64,000 nt of DNA from Photobacterium sp. TY1-4. Lineage in GTDB: Bacteria > Pseudomonadota > Gammaproteobacteria > Enterobacterales > Vibrionaceae. A model generated the notes under the pieces. That model ran no database searches. It worked only from the letters and a program-made list of their open reading frames with translations, and was not told the DNA's origin. Position 1 is the first letter of the stretch. The number at the start of each line of letters is the position of its first letter. The DNA is taken from positions 372,001 through 436,000 of the forward strand of contig NZ_CP099734.1 of the NCBI RefSeq assembly GCF_025398175.1, given 5' to 3'. A program made the translations under genes and the position numbers. Positions 40,385 to 50,583 of this stretch are shown here, piece by piece.

Positions 40385-40786
40385 TTAACAGTTACCTGGT
40401 TTTAATTCTGCCTTTGTAATATCTGTCGTACATGCCCATGCACCAGTGCCCATTGTTCTAGTTAACGTAACCGTTTTACCGTTAATGTCAGGGCTGGAGT
40501 TCGCAAATGTGTATTTCATTTCTGCCTTGGTTTTATCAAAAGAAATGGTGCCTTTTGAGCCTTGGGACGAACCATTAACATCAGCGACAGTAGCAGGAAA
40601 TGCGCCATTGTTGAGGACATAATCTTCGACATTCGTTTTTAGTGCCGCCAATTCTCCTAAGCCTGTATTGGCTTCTGCTTTCGCCACATAGTTTTGATAT
40701 GCAGGTACTGCAAAAGCACTCAAGATCCCAATAATCGCCACTACGATCATCAATTCAATCAGCGTAAAGCCCTGTTGTCTTTTCAT
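40385..40786 (-). CDS. pilA: Type IV pilin PilA
   Basis: Major pilin subunit. It has 133 residues. A six-residue leader KRQQG is cut by PilD before Phe (GFTLIELMIVVAIIGIL), with Glu5 of the mature chain present, followed by the long hydrophobic N-terminal helix and a small globular domain. The C-terminal disulfide loop is bounded by Cys (WACTTDITKAELKPGNC). The coding sequence is visibly more A/T-rich than pilB and its neighbours, as expected of a diversifying surface antigen that may have been exchanged. The AGGATT ribosome site precedes the ATG. Confidence 0.95.
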   Translation of the reverse strand: MKRQQGFTLIELMIVVAIIGILSAFAVPAYQNYVAKAEANTGLGELAALKTNVEDYVLNNGAFPATVADVNGSSQGSKGTISFDKTKAEMKYTFANSSPDINGKTVTLTRTMGTGAWACTTDITKAELKPGNC

Positions 40787-41124
40787 TGTTTAATCCTTTG
40801 TTTATCCAAGATGACGAAATCATTTCAGTGGGTTCAGAATATTCACCATTGCAACTGTGTGAATATGGTTGTCGGCATTTCTCGGCACAGCAGAGAGAAA
40901 ATGTGGTGGCTGTTTCACGGGTTACATACAGCCGTCGGGAGAGGACACGTTTTATCTGAGACATTGATAAAGCGGGTAATAACAGGGGGTGGGAAACGGC
41001 TTGGGAGACGGCTTGTTTATCGGGTGGAGGAGCGATGGATAAAAATGCAGATCAATCGGTGAGGCGCCCCGGCATGATAGGCCGGGGCGGGGGTTAGCGG
41101 TCGTGTCGAATGAGGGAAGGCGGT
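40787..41124 (-). other. Gene-free pilA upstream region and nadC downstream region
   Basis: No gene is seen. A perfect 8-bp inverted repeat, ATATTCAC (40839-40846) and GTGAATAT (40859-40866), lies 53-80 bases upstream of the pilA start. A strong hairpin CGCCCCGGC-ATGATAG-GCCGGGGCG (41065-41089) lies 36 bases after the nadC stop; it has no U tract on either strand. No confident -35/-10 or sigma-54 site for pilA was found. Confidence 0.55.
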
Positions 41125-42832
<1,708 letters not shown>

Positions 42833-42863
42833 CAATTTTCCGCACAGGTCTCTGTGAGCGTAA

Positions 42864-42878
42864 ATTGGTCAGACCAAT
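42864..42878 (+). promoter_or_regulatory. PdhR operator 1
   Basis: ATTGGTCAGACCAAT is a perfect 6-bp inverted repeat with a 3-base centre, matching the E. coli PdhR consensus ATTGGTnnnACCAAT. It lies 32 bases after ampD and 245 bases before pdhR. Confidence 0.85.
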
Positions 42879-43052
42879 AATGATTTGCTCATCTCTTCAT
42901 CCACTTCTACCCTGTTGTGTAGCCATGATGACCTTGTTTTCACAAGTTTTCATAAGTTGAAATTTTTGTTAAACGGGTCATCGTTCTATGATTTCTGTCA
43001 AGTTGCTGGTGGACATCCTCAATTATTTCTGTAAAATTTCCTCTCAAATTTA

Positions 43053-43067
43053 ATTGGTAATACCAAT
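43053..43067 (+). promoter_or_regulatory. PdhR operator 2
   Basis: ATTGGTAATACCAAT is a second perfect match to the PdhR palindrome, 56 bases before the pdhR start. Its place between the promoter region and the gene suggests autorepression relieved by pyruvate. Confidence 0.88.
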
Positions 43068-43122
43068 TATCCAGCTTCAGGTTTCCTGAGACGATATAAG
43101 TACAAGAAGCATAACGAAAAAA

Positions 43123-43896
43123 ATGACTTATAAACGAATTCGCCAGCCAAAGCTCTCTGACGCGATCGAGCAGGAACTGGAGCATCTGATCCTGGAAGGC
43201 ATTTTGTCTCCGGGGGAGCAGTTGCCCTCTGAGCGCGAGCTTGCCAAGCAATTCGACGTTTCACGCCCGTCCGTACGGGAAGCCATCCAGCGCCTTGAAG
43301 CCAAACGCCTGCTGACCCGTCGTCAGGGCGGCGGTACGTTTGTCACCGAAAAACTATGGCAGAGTTTTTCCGAGCCGCTGTTGGACTTGCTCAGTGCCCA
43401 CCCTGAAACCCAGCTAGATTTACTCGAGTCTCGCCATGCCCTGGAGGGCCTGGCTGCCTACTATGCAGCCCTGCGAGGCACCGAAGAAGATTTTACCCGT
43501 ATCCGCGACTGCCATGCGCGTATACAGGACGCCCAGCAACAAGGTGATTTGAAGGCCGAAGCCGCCGCCGTGATGCAGTACCTGATCGCAGTGACCGAAT
43601 CTGCGCACAATGTGGTGCTGCTCCATATCATCCGGAGCCTTGCCCCGTTGCTGGAGCAAAACGTATTACAAAACTTTGAACTCCTGAACCGCCGTCCAGA
43701 GGTGGTCGAAAAAGTAAGAAAGCATCGAGCCAATATTGTGCATGCGATTGTTTCCGGAGAGCCCGAGCTGGCCCGCGAAGCATCTCATGCACATTTGGCT
43801 TATATCGAGGAAACACTGTTGGATTTATCGCGTGAAGATAGCAGACGTGAACGCTCTCTTCGTCGGATTCAACAACGCAAGGACGGGCTGGATTAG
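43123..43896 (+). CDS. pdhR: Pyruvate dehydrogenase complex repressor PdhR (GntR/FadR family)
   Basis: Pyruvate-sensing repressor of the pdhR-aceEF-lpd operon. It has 257 residues. An N-terminal winged helix-turn-helix (about residues 8-75, [20 protein letters not shown]) leads to an FadR-type helical ligand domain (FCD, about residues 85-240). It starts [19 protein letters not shown], similar to E. coli [19 protein letters not shown]. It lies 84 bases upstream of aceE in the same direction, with two PdhR boxes upstream. Confidence 0.97.
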   Translation: MTYKRIRQPKLSDAIEQELEHLILEGILSPGEQLPSERELAKQFDVSRPSVREAIQRLEAKRLLTRRQGGGTFVTEKLWQSFSEPLLDLLSAHPETQLDLLESRHALEGLAAYYAALRGTEEDFTRIRDCHARIQDAQQQGDLKAEAAAVMQYLIAVTESAHNVVLLHIIRSLAPLLEQNVLQNFELLNRRPEVVEKVRKHRANIVHAIVSGEPELAREASHAHLAYIEETLLDLSREDSRRERSLRRIQQRKDGLD

Positions 43897-43980
43897 GGCT
43901 CCTCATTTTGGTTGAGACAGGTCTTAAGCACAGTCGCGACATTGTTAGTTTTGTAGATTATCAACGAAAGGATAGATCGC

Positions 43981-46647
43981 ATGTCTGAAGTCATGAAGAA
44001 TGACGTGGACGCACTTGAGACTCAAGAGTGGCTAGCAGCCCTAGAGTCAGTCGTTCGTGAAGAAGGTGTAGAGCGCGCCCAGTTCCTACTTGAGCAAGTA
44101 ATGGACAAAGCGCGTTTAGACGGTGTAGATATGCCAACCGGCATCACTACGAACTACATCAATACAATTCCATCGGCCCAGGAGCCTGCGTATCCTGGTG
44201 ATACCACGCTTGAGCGTCGTATCCGCGCTATCATCCGTTGGAACGCTGTGATGATCGTACTGCGTGCATCGAAGAAAGACCTGGAACTGGGCGGCCACAT
44301 GGCGTCATTCCAGTCTTCTGCTGCATTCTACGAAGTCTGTTTCAACCACTTCTTCCGTGCCCCGAACGACGTTGATGGCGGCGACCTGGTGTACTACCAA
44401 GGCCACATCTCTCCAGGGATCTATTCTCGTGCGTTTGTTGAAGGCCGTCTGACTGAAGCCCAACTGGACAACTTCCGTCAGGAAGTCGATGGTAAAGGTC
44501 TGCCGTCTTACCCTCACCCGAAACTGATGCCTGAATTCTGGCAGTTCCCGACTGTATCTATGGGTCTGGGTCCAATCGCTTCTATCTACCAAGCGCGCTT
44601 CCTGAAATACCTGGACGGCCGTGGTATGAAAGATACCTCCAAGCAGCGCGTTTACGCGTTCCTGGGCGACGGTGAGATGGATGAGCCGGAATCACGTGGT
44701 GCGATTTCTTTCGCTGCGCGTGAGAAACTGGACAACCTGTGCTTCCTGATCAACTGTAACCTGCAACGTCTTGACGGCCCGGTAATGGGTAACGGCAAGA
44801 TCATCCAAGAGCTGGAAGGCCTGTTCAAAGGCGCCGGCTGGAACGTGGTGAAAGTGATCTGGGGTAACAACTGGGATTCTCTGCTGGCGAAAGATACCAC
44901 TGGTAAACTGCTGCAGCTGATGAACGAAACCATCGATGGTGACTACCAGACGTTCAAGGCTAAAGACGGCGCTTACGTGCGTGAGCACTTCTTCGGTAAG
45001 TACCCAGAAACAGCTGCCCTGGTTGCAGACATGACTGACGACGAGATCTTCGCGCTGAAGCGTGGTGGTCACGAGTCATCTAAGCTGTTCGCGGCATTCA
45101 AGAACGCCCAAGACACCAAAGGCAAGCCGACTGTGATCCTGGCCAAGACTGTAAAAGGTTACGGCATGGGTGAAGCGGCTGAAGGTAAGAACATCGCGCA
45201 CCAGGTTAAGAAAATGGACATGACCCATGTTCTGCACCTGCGTGACCGCCTGGGTCTGCAAGACCTGGTTTCTGACGAAGATGTGAAGAGCCTGCCGTAC
45301 CTGAAACTGGAAGAAGGTTCGAAAGAGCACGAGTACCTGCACGCGCGTCGTAACGCCCTGCACGGTTACACGCCACAGCGTCTGCCGAACTTCACGCAAG
45401 AATTCATCGTTCCTGAACTGGAAGAGTTCAAGCCGCTGCTGGAAGAGCAGAAGCGTGACATCTCTTCAACCATGGCATTCGTCCGTTCGCTGAACGTTCT
45501 GCTGAAGAACAAGAACATTGGTAAGAACATCGTTCCTATCATTGCTGACGAAGCCCGTACGTTCGGTATGGAAGGTCTGTTCCGTCAAATCGGTATCTAC
45601 AACCCGCACGGCCAGAACTACACCCCGCAAGACCGCGACATCGTTTCTTACTACAAAGAAGCCACGTCTGGCCAGGTGCTGCAGGAAGGGATTAACGAAC
45701 TGGGTGCAATGTCATCTTGGGTTGCTGCAGCGACGTCTTACAGCACCAACGATCTGCCAATGATCCCGTTCTACATCTACTACTCGATGTTCGGTTTCCA
45801 ACGCGTTGGCGACATGGCATGGATGGCTGGTGACCAGCAAGCCCGTGGTTTCCTACTGGGTGCAACTGCCGGTCGTACCACCCTGAACGGTGAAGGTCTG
45901 CAGCACGAAGACGGTCACTCGCACATCATGGCGGGTACGGTACCGAACTGTATTTCTTACGATCCAACATTCGCGTACGAAGTCGCGGTCATCATGCAAG
46001 ACGGTATCCGTCGCATGTACGGTCCAGAACAAGAAAACGTGTTCTACTACCTGACCCTGATGAACGAAAACTACGCAATGCCAGCGATGCCGGAAGGTTC
46101 TGAAGAAGGCATCCGTAAGGGTATCTACAAGCTTGAGTCTTACGCGGGCGACAAGTCTAAAGTTCAGCTGATGAGCTCCGGTACCATCATGAACGAAGTT
46201 CGTAAAGCCGCTCAAATCCTGAGCGACGACTACGGCATCGCTTCTGACGTTTACTCGGTGACCTCGTTCAACGAACTGACCCGTGACGGCCAGGATGCAG
46301 AGCGTTTCAACATGCTGCACCCAGACGCTGAGCAGAAAGTGCCTTACATCACTGAAGTGATGGGCAGCGAGCCAGCAATCGCCGCAACGGACTACATGAA
46401 GAACTACGCAGAACAAGTCCGTGCGTTCATGCCTTCAGAGTCTTACAAGGTTCTGGGCACCGACGGTTTCGGCCGTTCTGACAGCCGTGAAAACCTGCGT
46501 CGCCACTTCGAAGTTAACGCCGGCTACGTTGTTGTTGCTGCGCTGACTGAACTGGCGAAGCGTGGTGATGTTGAGAAATCTGTAATTGCTGAAGCAATTG
46601 CGAAATTCGACATCGACGCTGACAAGATCAACCCGCTATACGCGTAA
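43981..46647 (+). CDS. aceE: Pyruvate dehydrogenase E1 component (homodimeric) AceE
   Basis: Thiamine-diphosphate enzyme that decarboxylates pyruvate and acetylates the lipoyl groups of AceF. It has 888 residues, close to the E. coli 887. The ThDP/Mg motif is GDGEMDEPESRGAISFAARE near residues 229-248, with conserved NCNLQRLDGPVMGNGKIIQE and later ADEARTFGMEGLFRQIGIY. Codon use is that of a highly expressed gene. It is the first enzyme gene after pdhR, with 13 bases to aceF. Confidence 0.99.
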   Translation: MSEVMKNDVDALETQEWLAALESVVREEGVERAQFLLEQVMDKARLDGVDMPTGITTNYINTIPSAQEPAYPGDTTLERRIRAIIRWNAVMIVLRASKKDLELGGHMASFQSSAAFYEVCFNHFFRAPNDVDGGDLVYYQGHISPGIYSRAFVEGRLTEAQLDNFRQEVDGKGLPSYPHPKLMPEFWQFPTVSMGLGPIASIYQARFLKYLDGRGMKDTSKQRVYAFLGDGEMDEPESRGAISFAAREKLDNLCFLINCNLQRLDGPVMGNGKIIQELEGLFKGAGWNVVKVIWGNNWDSLLAKDTTGKLLQLMNETIDGDYQTFKAKDGAYVREHFFGKYPETAALVADMTDDEIFALKRGGHESSKLFAAFKNAQDTKGKPTVILAKTVKGYGMGEAAEGKNIAHQVKKMDMTHVLHLRDRLGLQDLVSDEDVKSLPYLKLEEGSKEHEYLHARRNALHGYTPQRLPNFTQEFIVPELEEFKPLLEEQKRDISSTMAFVRSLNVLLKNKNIGKNIVPIIADEARTFGMEGLFRQIGIYNPHGQNYTPQDRDIVSYYKEATSGQVLQEGINELGAMSSWVAAATSYSTNDLPMIPFYIYYSMFGFQRVGDMAWMAGDQQARGFLLGATAGRTTLNGEGLQHEDGHSHIMAGTVPNCISYDPTFAYEVAVIMQDGIRRMYGPEQENVFYYLTLMNENYAMPAMPEGSEEGIRKGIYKLESYAGDKSKVQLMSSGTIMNEVRKAAQILSDDYGIASDVYSVTSFNELTRDGQDAERFNMLHPDAEQKVPYITEVMGSEPAIAATDYMKNYAEQVRAFMPSESYKVLGTDGFGRSDSRENLRRHFEVNAGYVVVAALTELAKRGDVEKSVIAEAIAKFDIDADKINPLYA

Positions 46648-46660
46648 GAGGCAATAAATA

Positions 46661-48562
46661 ATGGCAATCGAAATTAATGTACCTGACATCGGTGCGGATG
46701 AGGTTGAAGTAACTGAGATTCTTGTCAGCGTTGGCGACAAGGTTGAAGAAGAGCAGTCTCTGATCACGGTTGAAGGCGATAAAGCTTCTATGGAAGTGCC
46801 AGCCTCTCAGGCGGGTATCGTAAAAGAAATCAAAATCGCTGAAGGCGACAAGGTTTCTACCGGTTCTCTGATCATGATTTTCGAAGCCGAGGGTGCAGCA
46901 GCTGCTGCACCTGCTCCTGCGGCAGAGGCAGCTCCTGCAGCTGCACCTGCTCCAGCAGCAGCGGCTCCAGCGACTTCTGAGCTGAAAGAAGTTCACGTCC
47001 CGGATATCGGTGGCGACGAAGTTGAAGTGACTGAAATCATGGTTGCGATCGGCGACAGCATTGAAGAAGAGCAATCTCTTCTGACGGTTGAAGGCGATAA
47101 AGCATCAATGGAAGTCCCAGCACCGTTTGCCGGTGTTCTGAAAGAAATCAAAGTTGCAGCGGGCGACAAAGTCTCAACCGGCTCTCTGGTGATGATCTTT
47201 GAAGTGGCGGGTTCAGGTGCACCAGCAGCGGCTCCGGCAGCGGTTGAAGCCCCGGCAGCAGCCCCAGCGGCAGCAGCTGACAAAGAAGTCAACGTCCCGG
47301 ATATCGGCGGCGACGAAGTCGAAGTGACTGAAATCATGGTTGCCGTTGGCGACATGGTGGAAGAAGAGCAATCACTGATCACTGTTGAAGGCGACAAAGC
47401 TTCGATGGAAGTGCCTGCGCCATTCGCGGGTAAAGTGAAAGAAATCAAAGTAGCTGCAGGTGACAAAGTGTCAACCGGCTCTCTGATCATGGTCTTCGAA
47501 GTGGCGGGTGCAGCACCAGCAGCAGCCCCGGTTGCAGCGGCTCCGGCTCCAGCAGCGGCGGCTTCTGCGCCAGCAGCACCGGCAGCAGCGCCTGCGGCAT
47601 CAACGGGTGATTTCCAAGAGAACAACGAGTACGCGCACGCGTCTCCGGTTGTTCGTCGTCTGGCGCGCGAGTTCGGCGTGAACCTGGCGAAAGTGAAAGG
47701 CACCGGTCGTAAGAACCGTATCCTGAAAGAAGACGTACAGAACTTCGTGAAAGATGCGCTGAAACGTCTGGAGTCTGGCGCAGGTGCAGCAGCATCTGGC
47801 AAAGGCGACGGTGCAGCCCTGGGTCTGCTGCCTTGGCCGAAAGTAGACTTCAGCAAGTTCGGTGAAACCGAAGTGAAGCCACTGTCTCGCATCAAGAAGA
47901 TCTCTGGCGCGAACCTGCACCGTAACTGGGTGATGATCCCGCACGTGACGCAGTGGGACAACGCTGACATCACTGAGCTGGAAGCATTCCGTAAAGAGCA
48001 GAACGCGATTGAAGCGAAGAAAGACTCTGGCATGAAGATCACCCCACTGGTGTTCATCATGAAAGCGGCTGCAAAAGCTCTGGAAGCATTCCCAGCGTTC
48101 AACTCTTCGCTGTCTGACGACGGTGAGAGCCTGATCCTGAAGAAATACGTGAACATCGGTATCGCGGTTGACACACCAAACGGTCTGGTTGTTCCTGTCT
48201 TCAAAGACGTGAACAAGAAAGGCATCTATGAGCTGTCTGAAGAGCTGATGGCCGTGTCGAAGAAAGCCCGTGCCGGTAAGCTGACTGCTGCAGACATGCA
48301 GGGCGGCTGTTTCACAATTTCTAGCCTGGGCGGCCTGGGTGGTACTGCATTCACACCAATCGTGAACGCACCTGAAGTTGGGATCCTGGGTGTGTCTAAG
48401 TCTGAAATGAAGCCAGTGTGGAACGGTAAAGACTTTACGCCACGCCTGCAACTGCCACTGTCGCTGTCATACGACCACCGTGTGATCGACGGCGCGGAAG
48501 GTGCACGCTTCATCACTTACCTGAACGGTTGTCTGTCTGACATTCGCCGTTTAGTGCTTTAA
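46661..48562 (+). CDS. aceF: Dihydrolipoyl acetyltransferase E2 component AceF with three lipoyl domains
   Basis: Core of the pyruvate dehydrogenase complex that carries acetyl groups on swinging lipoyl arms to CoA. It has 633 residues: three lipoyl domains (about residues 1-75, 107-183 and 208-285), each with the lipoylation site [10 protein letters not shown]. Ala/Pro linkers follow each domain. A peripheral-subunit-binding domain lies near residues 325-360 ([20 protein letters not shown]) and the catalytic domain ends with the active-site SYDHRVIDG. The three-domain layout is that of E. coli (630 residues). Confidence 0.99.
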   Translation: MAIEINVPDIGADEVEVTEILVSVGDKVEEEQSLITVEGDKASMEVPASQAGIVKEIKIAEGDKVSTGSLIMIFEAEGAAAAAPAPAAEAAPAAAPAPAAAAPATSELKEVHVPDIGGDEVEVTEIMVAIGDSIEEEQSLLTVEGDKASMEVPAPFAGVLKEIKVAAGDKVSTGSLVMIFEVAGSGAPAAAPAAVEAPAAAPAAAADKEVNVPDIGGDEVEVTEIMVAVGDMVEEEQSLITVEGDKASMEVPAPFAGKVKEIKVAAGDKVSTGSLIMVFEVAGAAPAAAPVAAAPAPAAAASAPAAPAAAPAASTGDFQENNEYAHASPVVRRLAREFGVNLAKVKGTGRKNRILKEDVQNFVKDALKRLESGAGAAASGKGDGAALGLLPWPKVDFSKFGETEVKPLSRIKKISGANLHRNWVMIPHVTQWDNADITELEAFRKEQNAIEAKKDSGMKITPLVFIMKAAAKALEAFPAFNSSLSDDGESLILKKYVNIGIAVDTPNGLVVPVFKDVNKKGIYELSEELMAVSKKARAGKLTAADMQGGCFTISSLGGLGGTAFTPIVNAPEVGILGVSKSEMKPVWNGKDFTPRLQLPLSLSYDHRVIDGAEGARFITYLNGCLSDIRRLVL

Positions 48563-48579
48563 GGTTCATATCCGCAACC

Positions 48580-48603
48580 CCATGCCTGCAACAGCAGGCA
48601 TGG
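48580..48603 (+). repeat. Perfect 10-bp hairpin between aceF and lpdA
   Basis: CCATGCCTGC-AACA-GCAGGCATGG lies 18 bases after the aceF stop. The following AATTGTTGTG is a poor U tract, so it is more likely an attenuator or a processing and stability hairpin than a full terminator. Confidence 0.65.
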
Positions 48604-48661
48604 AATTGTTGTGTAGCTCACAGGCTATGGCAATTTACTTTTCAGTTTGTTAACACCTCTG

Positions 48662-48681
48662 TAAAATCAGTTGACTAACTG
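48662..48681 (+). promoter_or_regulatory. Possible lpdA promoter element
   Basis: TAAAAT (48662-48667) in the 173-base aceF-lpdA gap is followed by a small palindrome CAGTT-GACT-AACTG (48668-48681). A separate lpd promoter is known in E. coli. No clear -35 is visible, so this is tentative. Confidence 0.3.
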
Positions 48682-48735
48682 AAAGAAAGAAGAGCCTACG
48701 CCTGTTAGGGATAAAAGACTTACAACGAGGTCATG

Positions 48736-50163
48736 ATGAGTAAAGAAATTAAAGCCCAGGTAGTGGTGTTGGGTTCAGGCCCTGCTGGTTACTCTGCGGC
48801 GTTCCGTTGCGCAGACTTGGGTCTGGAAACAGTCCTGATCGAAAAATACAGCACCCTGGGTGGTGTTTGTCTGAACGTTGGCTGTATTCCTTCCAAAGCG
48901 CTGCTGCACGTAGCCAAAGTGATTGAAGAAGCCAAAGCGATGGCCGACCACGGTGTGGTATTCGGTGAGCCTCAAACCGATATCAACAAGATCCGAGTGT
49001 GGAAAGAAAAAGTAATCAACCAACTGACTGGCGGTCTTGGCGGTATGGCTAAGATGCGTAAAGTTAACGTGGTGAACGGTTACGGTAAATTTACCGGCCC
49101 GAACACCATCGTGGTTGAAGGCGAAGAAACCACCACCATCACGTTCGACAACGCGATTGTTGCGGCCGGTTCTCGTCCAATCGAACTGCCATTTATCCCG
49201 CACGAAGACCCACGTATCTGGGACTCGACTGACGCGCTGGAACTGAAAGAAGTTCCTGAAAAGCTGCTGGTCATGGGTGGCGGTATCATCGGCCTGGAAA
49301 TGGGTACGGTTTACCACGCACTGGGTTCTCAGATCGACGTTGTTGAAATGTTCGACCAAGTGATCCCTGCGGCAGATAAAGACATCGTTAAAGTCTTCAC
49401 CAAGCGCATTCAGAAGAAATTCAACCTGATGCTGGAAACGAAAGTGACCGCGGTTGAAGCGAAAGAAGACGGTATCTACGTGTCAATGGAAGGCAAGAAA
49501 GCACCGGCTGAGCCTGTACGTTACGACGCGGTTCTGGTTGCCATCGGCCGTGTACCAAACGGTAAGCTGATTGACGCTGAGAAAGCGGGTATCGAAGTTG
49601 ACGAGCGCGGCTTCATCAATGTTGATAAGCAAATGCGTACCAACGTGCCTCACATCCACGCAATCGGCGACATCGTTGGCCAACCAATGCTGGCGCACAA
49701 AGGCGTGCATGAAGGCCACGTTGCGGCTGAAGTGATCTCTGGTAAGAAGCACTACTTCGACCCGAAAGTGATCCCTTCAATCGCGTACACTGAGCCAGAA
49801 GTTGCATGGGTTGGTAAGACTGAGAAAGAAGCGAAAGCGGAAGGTATCAACTACGAAGTTGCGACGTTCCCTTGGGCGGCATCTGGCCGTGCCATCGCCT
49901 CTGACTGCTCTGACGGTATGACCAAGATGATCTTCGACAAAGACACCCACCGTGTGATCGGTGGTGCGATTGTCGGGACGAACGGTGGTGAGCTGCTGGG
50001 CGAAATCGGTCTGGCGATCGAGATGGGTTGTGATGCAGAAGACATCGCACTGACCATCCACGCGCACCCAACGCTGCACGAATCTGTTGGTCTGGCTGCT
50101 GAAGTGTTCGAAGGTTCGATCACTGACCTGCCAAACCCGAAAGCCGTAAAGCGTAAGAAGTAA
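48736..50163 (+). CDS. lpdA: Dihydrolipoamide dehydrogenase (E3) LpdA
   Basis: FAD flavoprotein that reoxidises lipoyl groups for the pyruvate, 2-oxoglutarate and glycine-cleavage complexes. It has 475 residues: VVVLGSGPAGYSAAFRCADL (FAD), redox disulfide GGVCLNVGCIPSKALLH, the NAD motif VMGGGIIGLEMGTVYHALGS, and catalytic His in AHPTLHES. It is very close to E. coli Lpd. Two adjacent ATGs exist (48733 and 48736). The second is better spaced from CGAGG. It can be read from aceEF or from its own promoter in the 173-base gap. Confidence 0.98.
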   Translation: MSKEIKAQVVVLGSGPAGYSAAFRCADLGLETVLIEKYSTLGGVCLNVGCIPSKALLHVAKVIEEAKAMADHGVVFGEPQTDINKIRVWKEKVINQLTGGLGGMAKMRKVNVVNGYGKFTGPNTIVVEGEETTTITFDNAIVAAGSRPIELPFIPHEDPRIWDSTDALELKEVPEKLLVMGGGIIGLEMGTVYHALGSQIDVVEMFDQVIPAADKDIVKVFTKRIQKKFNLMLETKVTAVEAKEDGIYVSMEGKKAPAEPVRYDAVLVAIGRVPNGKLIDAEKAGIEVDERGFINVDKQMRTNVPHIHAIGDIVGQPMLAHKGVHEGHVAAEVISGKKHYFDPKVIPSIAYTEPEVAWVGKTEKEAKAEGINYEVATFPWAASGRAIASDCSDGMTKMIFDKDTHRVIGGAIVGTNGGELLGEIGLAIEMGCDAEDIALTIHAHPTLHESVGLAAEVFEGSITDLPNPKAVKRKK

Positions 50164-50184
50164 GCGCCGGCTTGAGAGATGGAT

Positions 50185-50213
50185 AAAAAGCGCCTTTCGA
50201 GGCGCTTTTTTTG
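50185..50213 (+). terminator. Rho-independent terminator of lpdA
   Basis: AAAAAGCGCC-TTTCGA-GGCGCTTTTTTT forms a strong stem with a U tract, 22 bases after the lpdA stop. Confidence 0.93.
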
Positions 50214-50537
50214 TGCCTGACGCTTAGCGTTGCCTGCGTCCGACAACGGGGCTGACTTGTTTCCAAACCCTTTGTTCTGTTGCTCTCCACCCTATCTTCC
50301 TTCACGTTCGTTGTCTTTGTACCACATGGCCCTCGAGCCAAACGACCTTCAGGCCAATGTGTTTCAACGTTATTCGCTTTCAGTTCCGTCATCTGCCCCG
50401 GCTTTTTCCGGCCGTCTTAATCCGAAGACGCCTTTTTGTCATGGTGCTCGTCACAGGCTGGGGCGGCAGGGCTGTGACATGGTGATGTGGAGCGTTGGTT
50501 TTTCGCTGGCTGTTGAAGCGGGGAGGCGAGTGCGATC
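50214..50537 (+). other. Gene-free stretch between convergent lpdA and chemoreceptor gene; possible small RNA
   Basis: No protein gene is supported. On the plus strand, GGCCGTCTT (50410-50418) and AAGACGCC (50425-50432) form a bulged hairpin followed by TTTTT (50433-50437). This is an intrinsic-terminator shape separate from those of both flanking genes. A transcript ending there would be a small RNA of up to about 220 bases. No convincing promoter was found. Confidence 0.35.
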
Positions 50538-50561
50538 AAAAAAGGAGAGCCGAAGCTCTCC
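50538..50561 (-). terminator. Rho-independent terminator of the chemoreceptor gene
   Basis: On the minus strand GGAGAGC-TTCG-GCTCTCC is followed by TTTTTT, 23 bases after the stop of the 50584-52500 gene. Confidence 0.9.
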
Positions 50562-50583
50562 TGTGGGGATCCCTGAATTGGGG

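Noticed and set aside
41065..41089. Strong G/C hairpin after nadC as a Rho-independent terminator
   Set aside because: The stem is perfect, but no U tract follows on either strand, so I list it only inside the intergenic entry.
46700..47500. Three regular repeats as a CRISPR-like array
   Set aside because: The repeats are in-frame lipoyl domains of AceF, about 300 bases apart, with coding linkers between them.
46993..48225. Minus-strand open frame opposite aceF
   Set aside because: It is Ala/Ser/Thr-rich repetition that mirrors the lipoyl linkers of aceF and has no independent signal.
50120..50392. Minus-strand 90-codon frame after lpdA as a gene
   Set aside because: It reads through the lpdA terminator hairpin and the lpdA 3' end, and no similarity is recognised.
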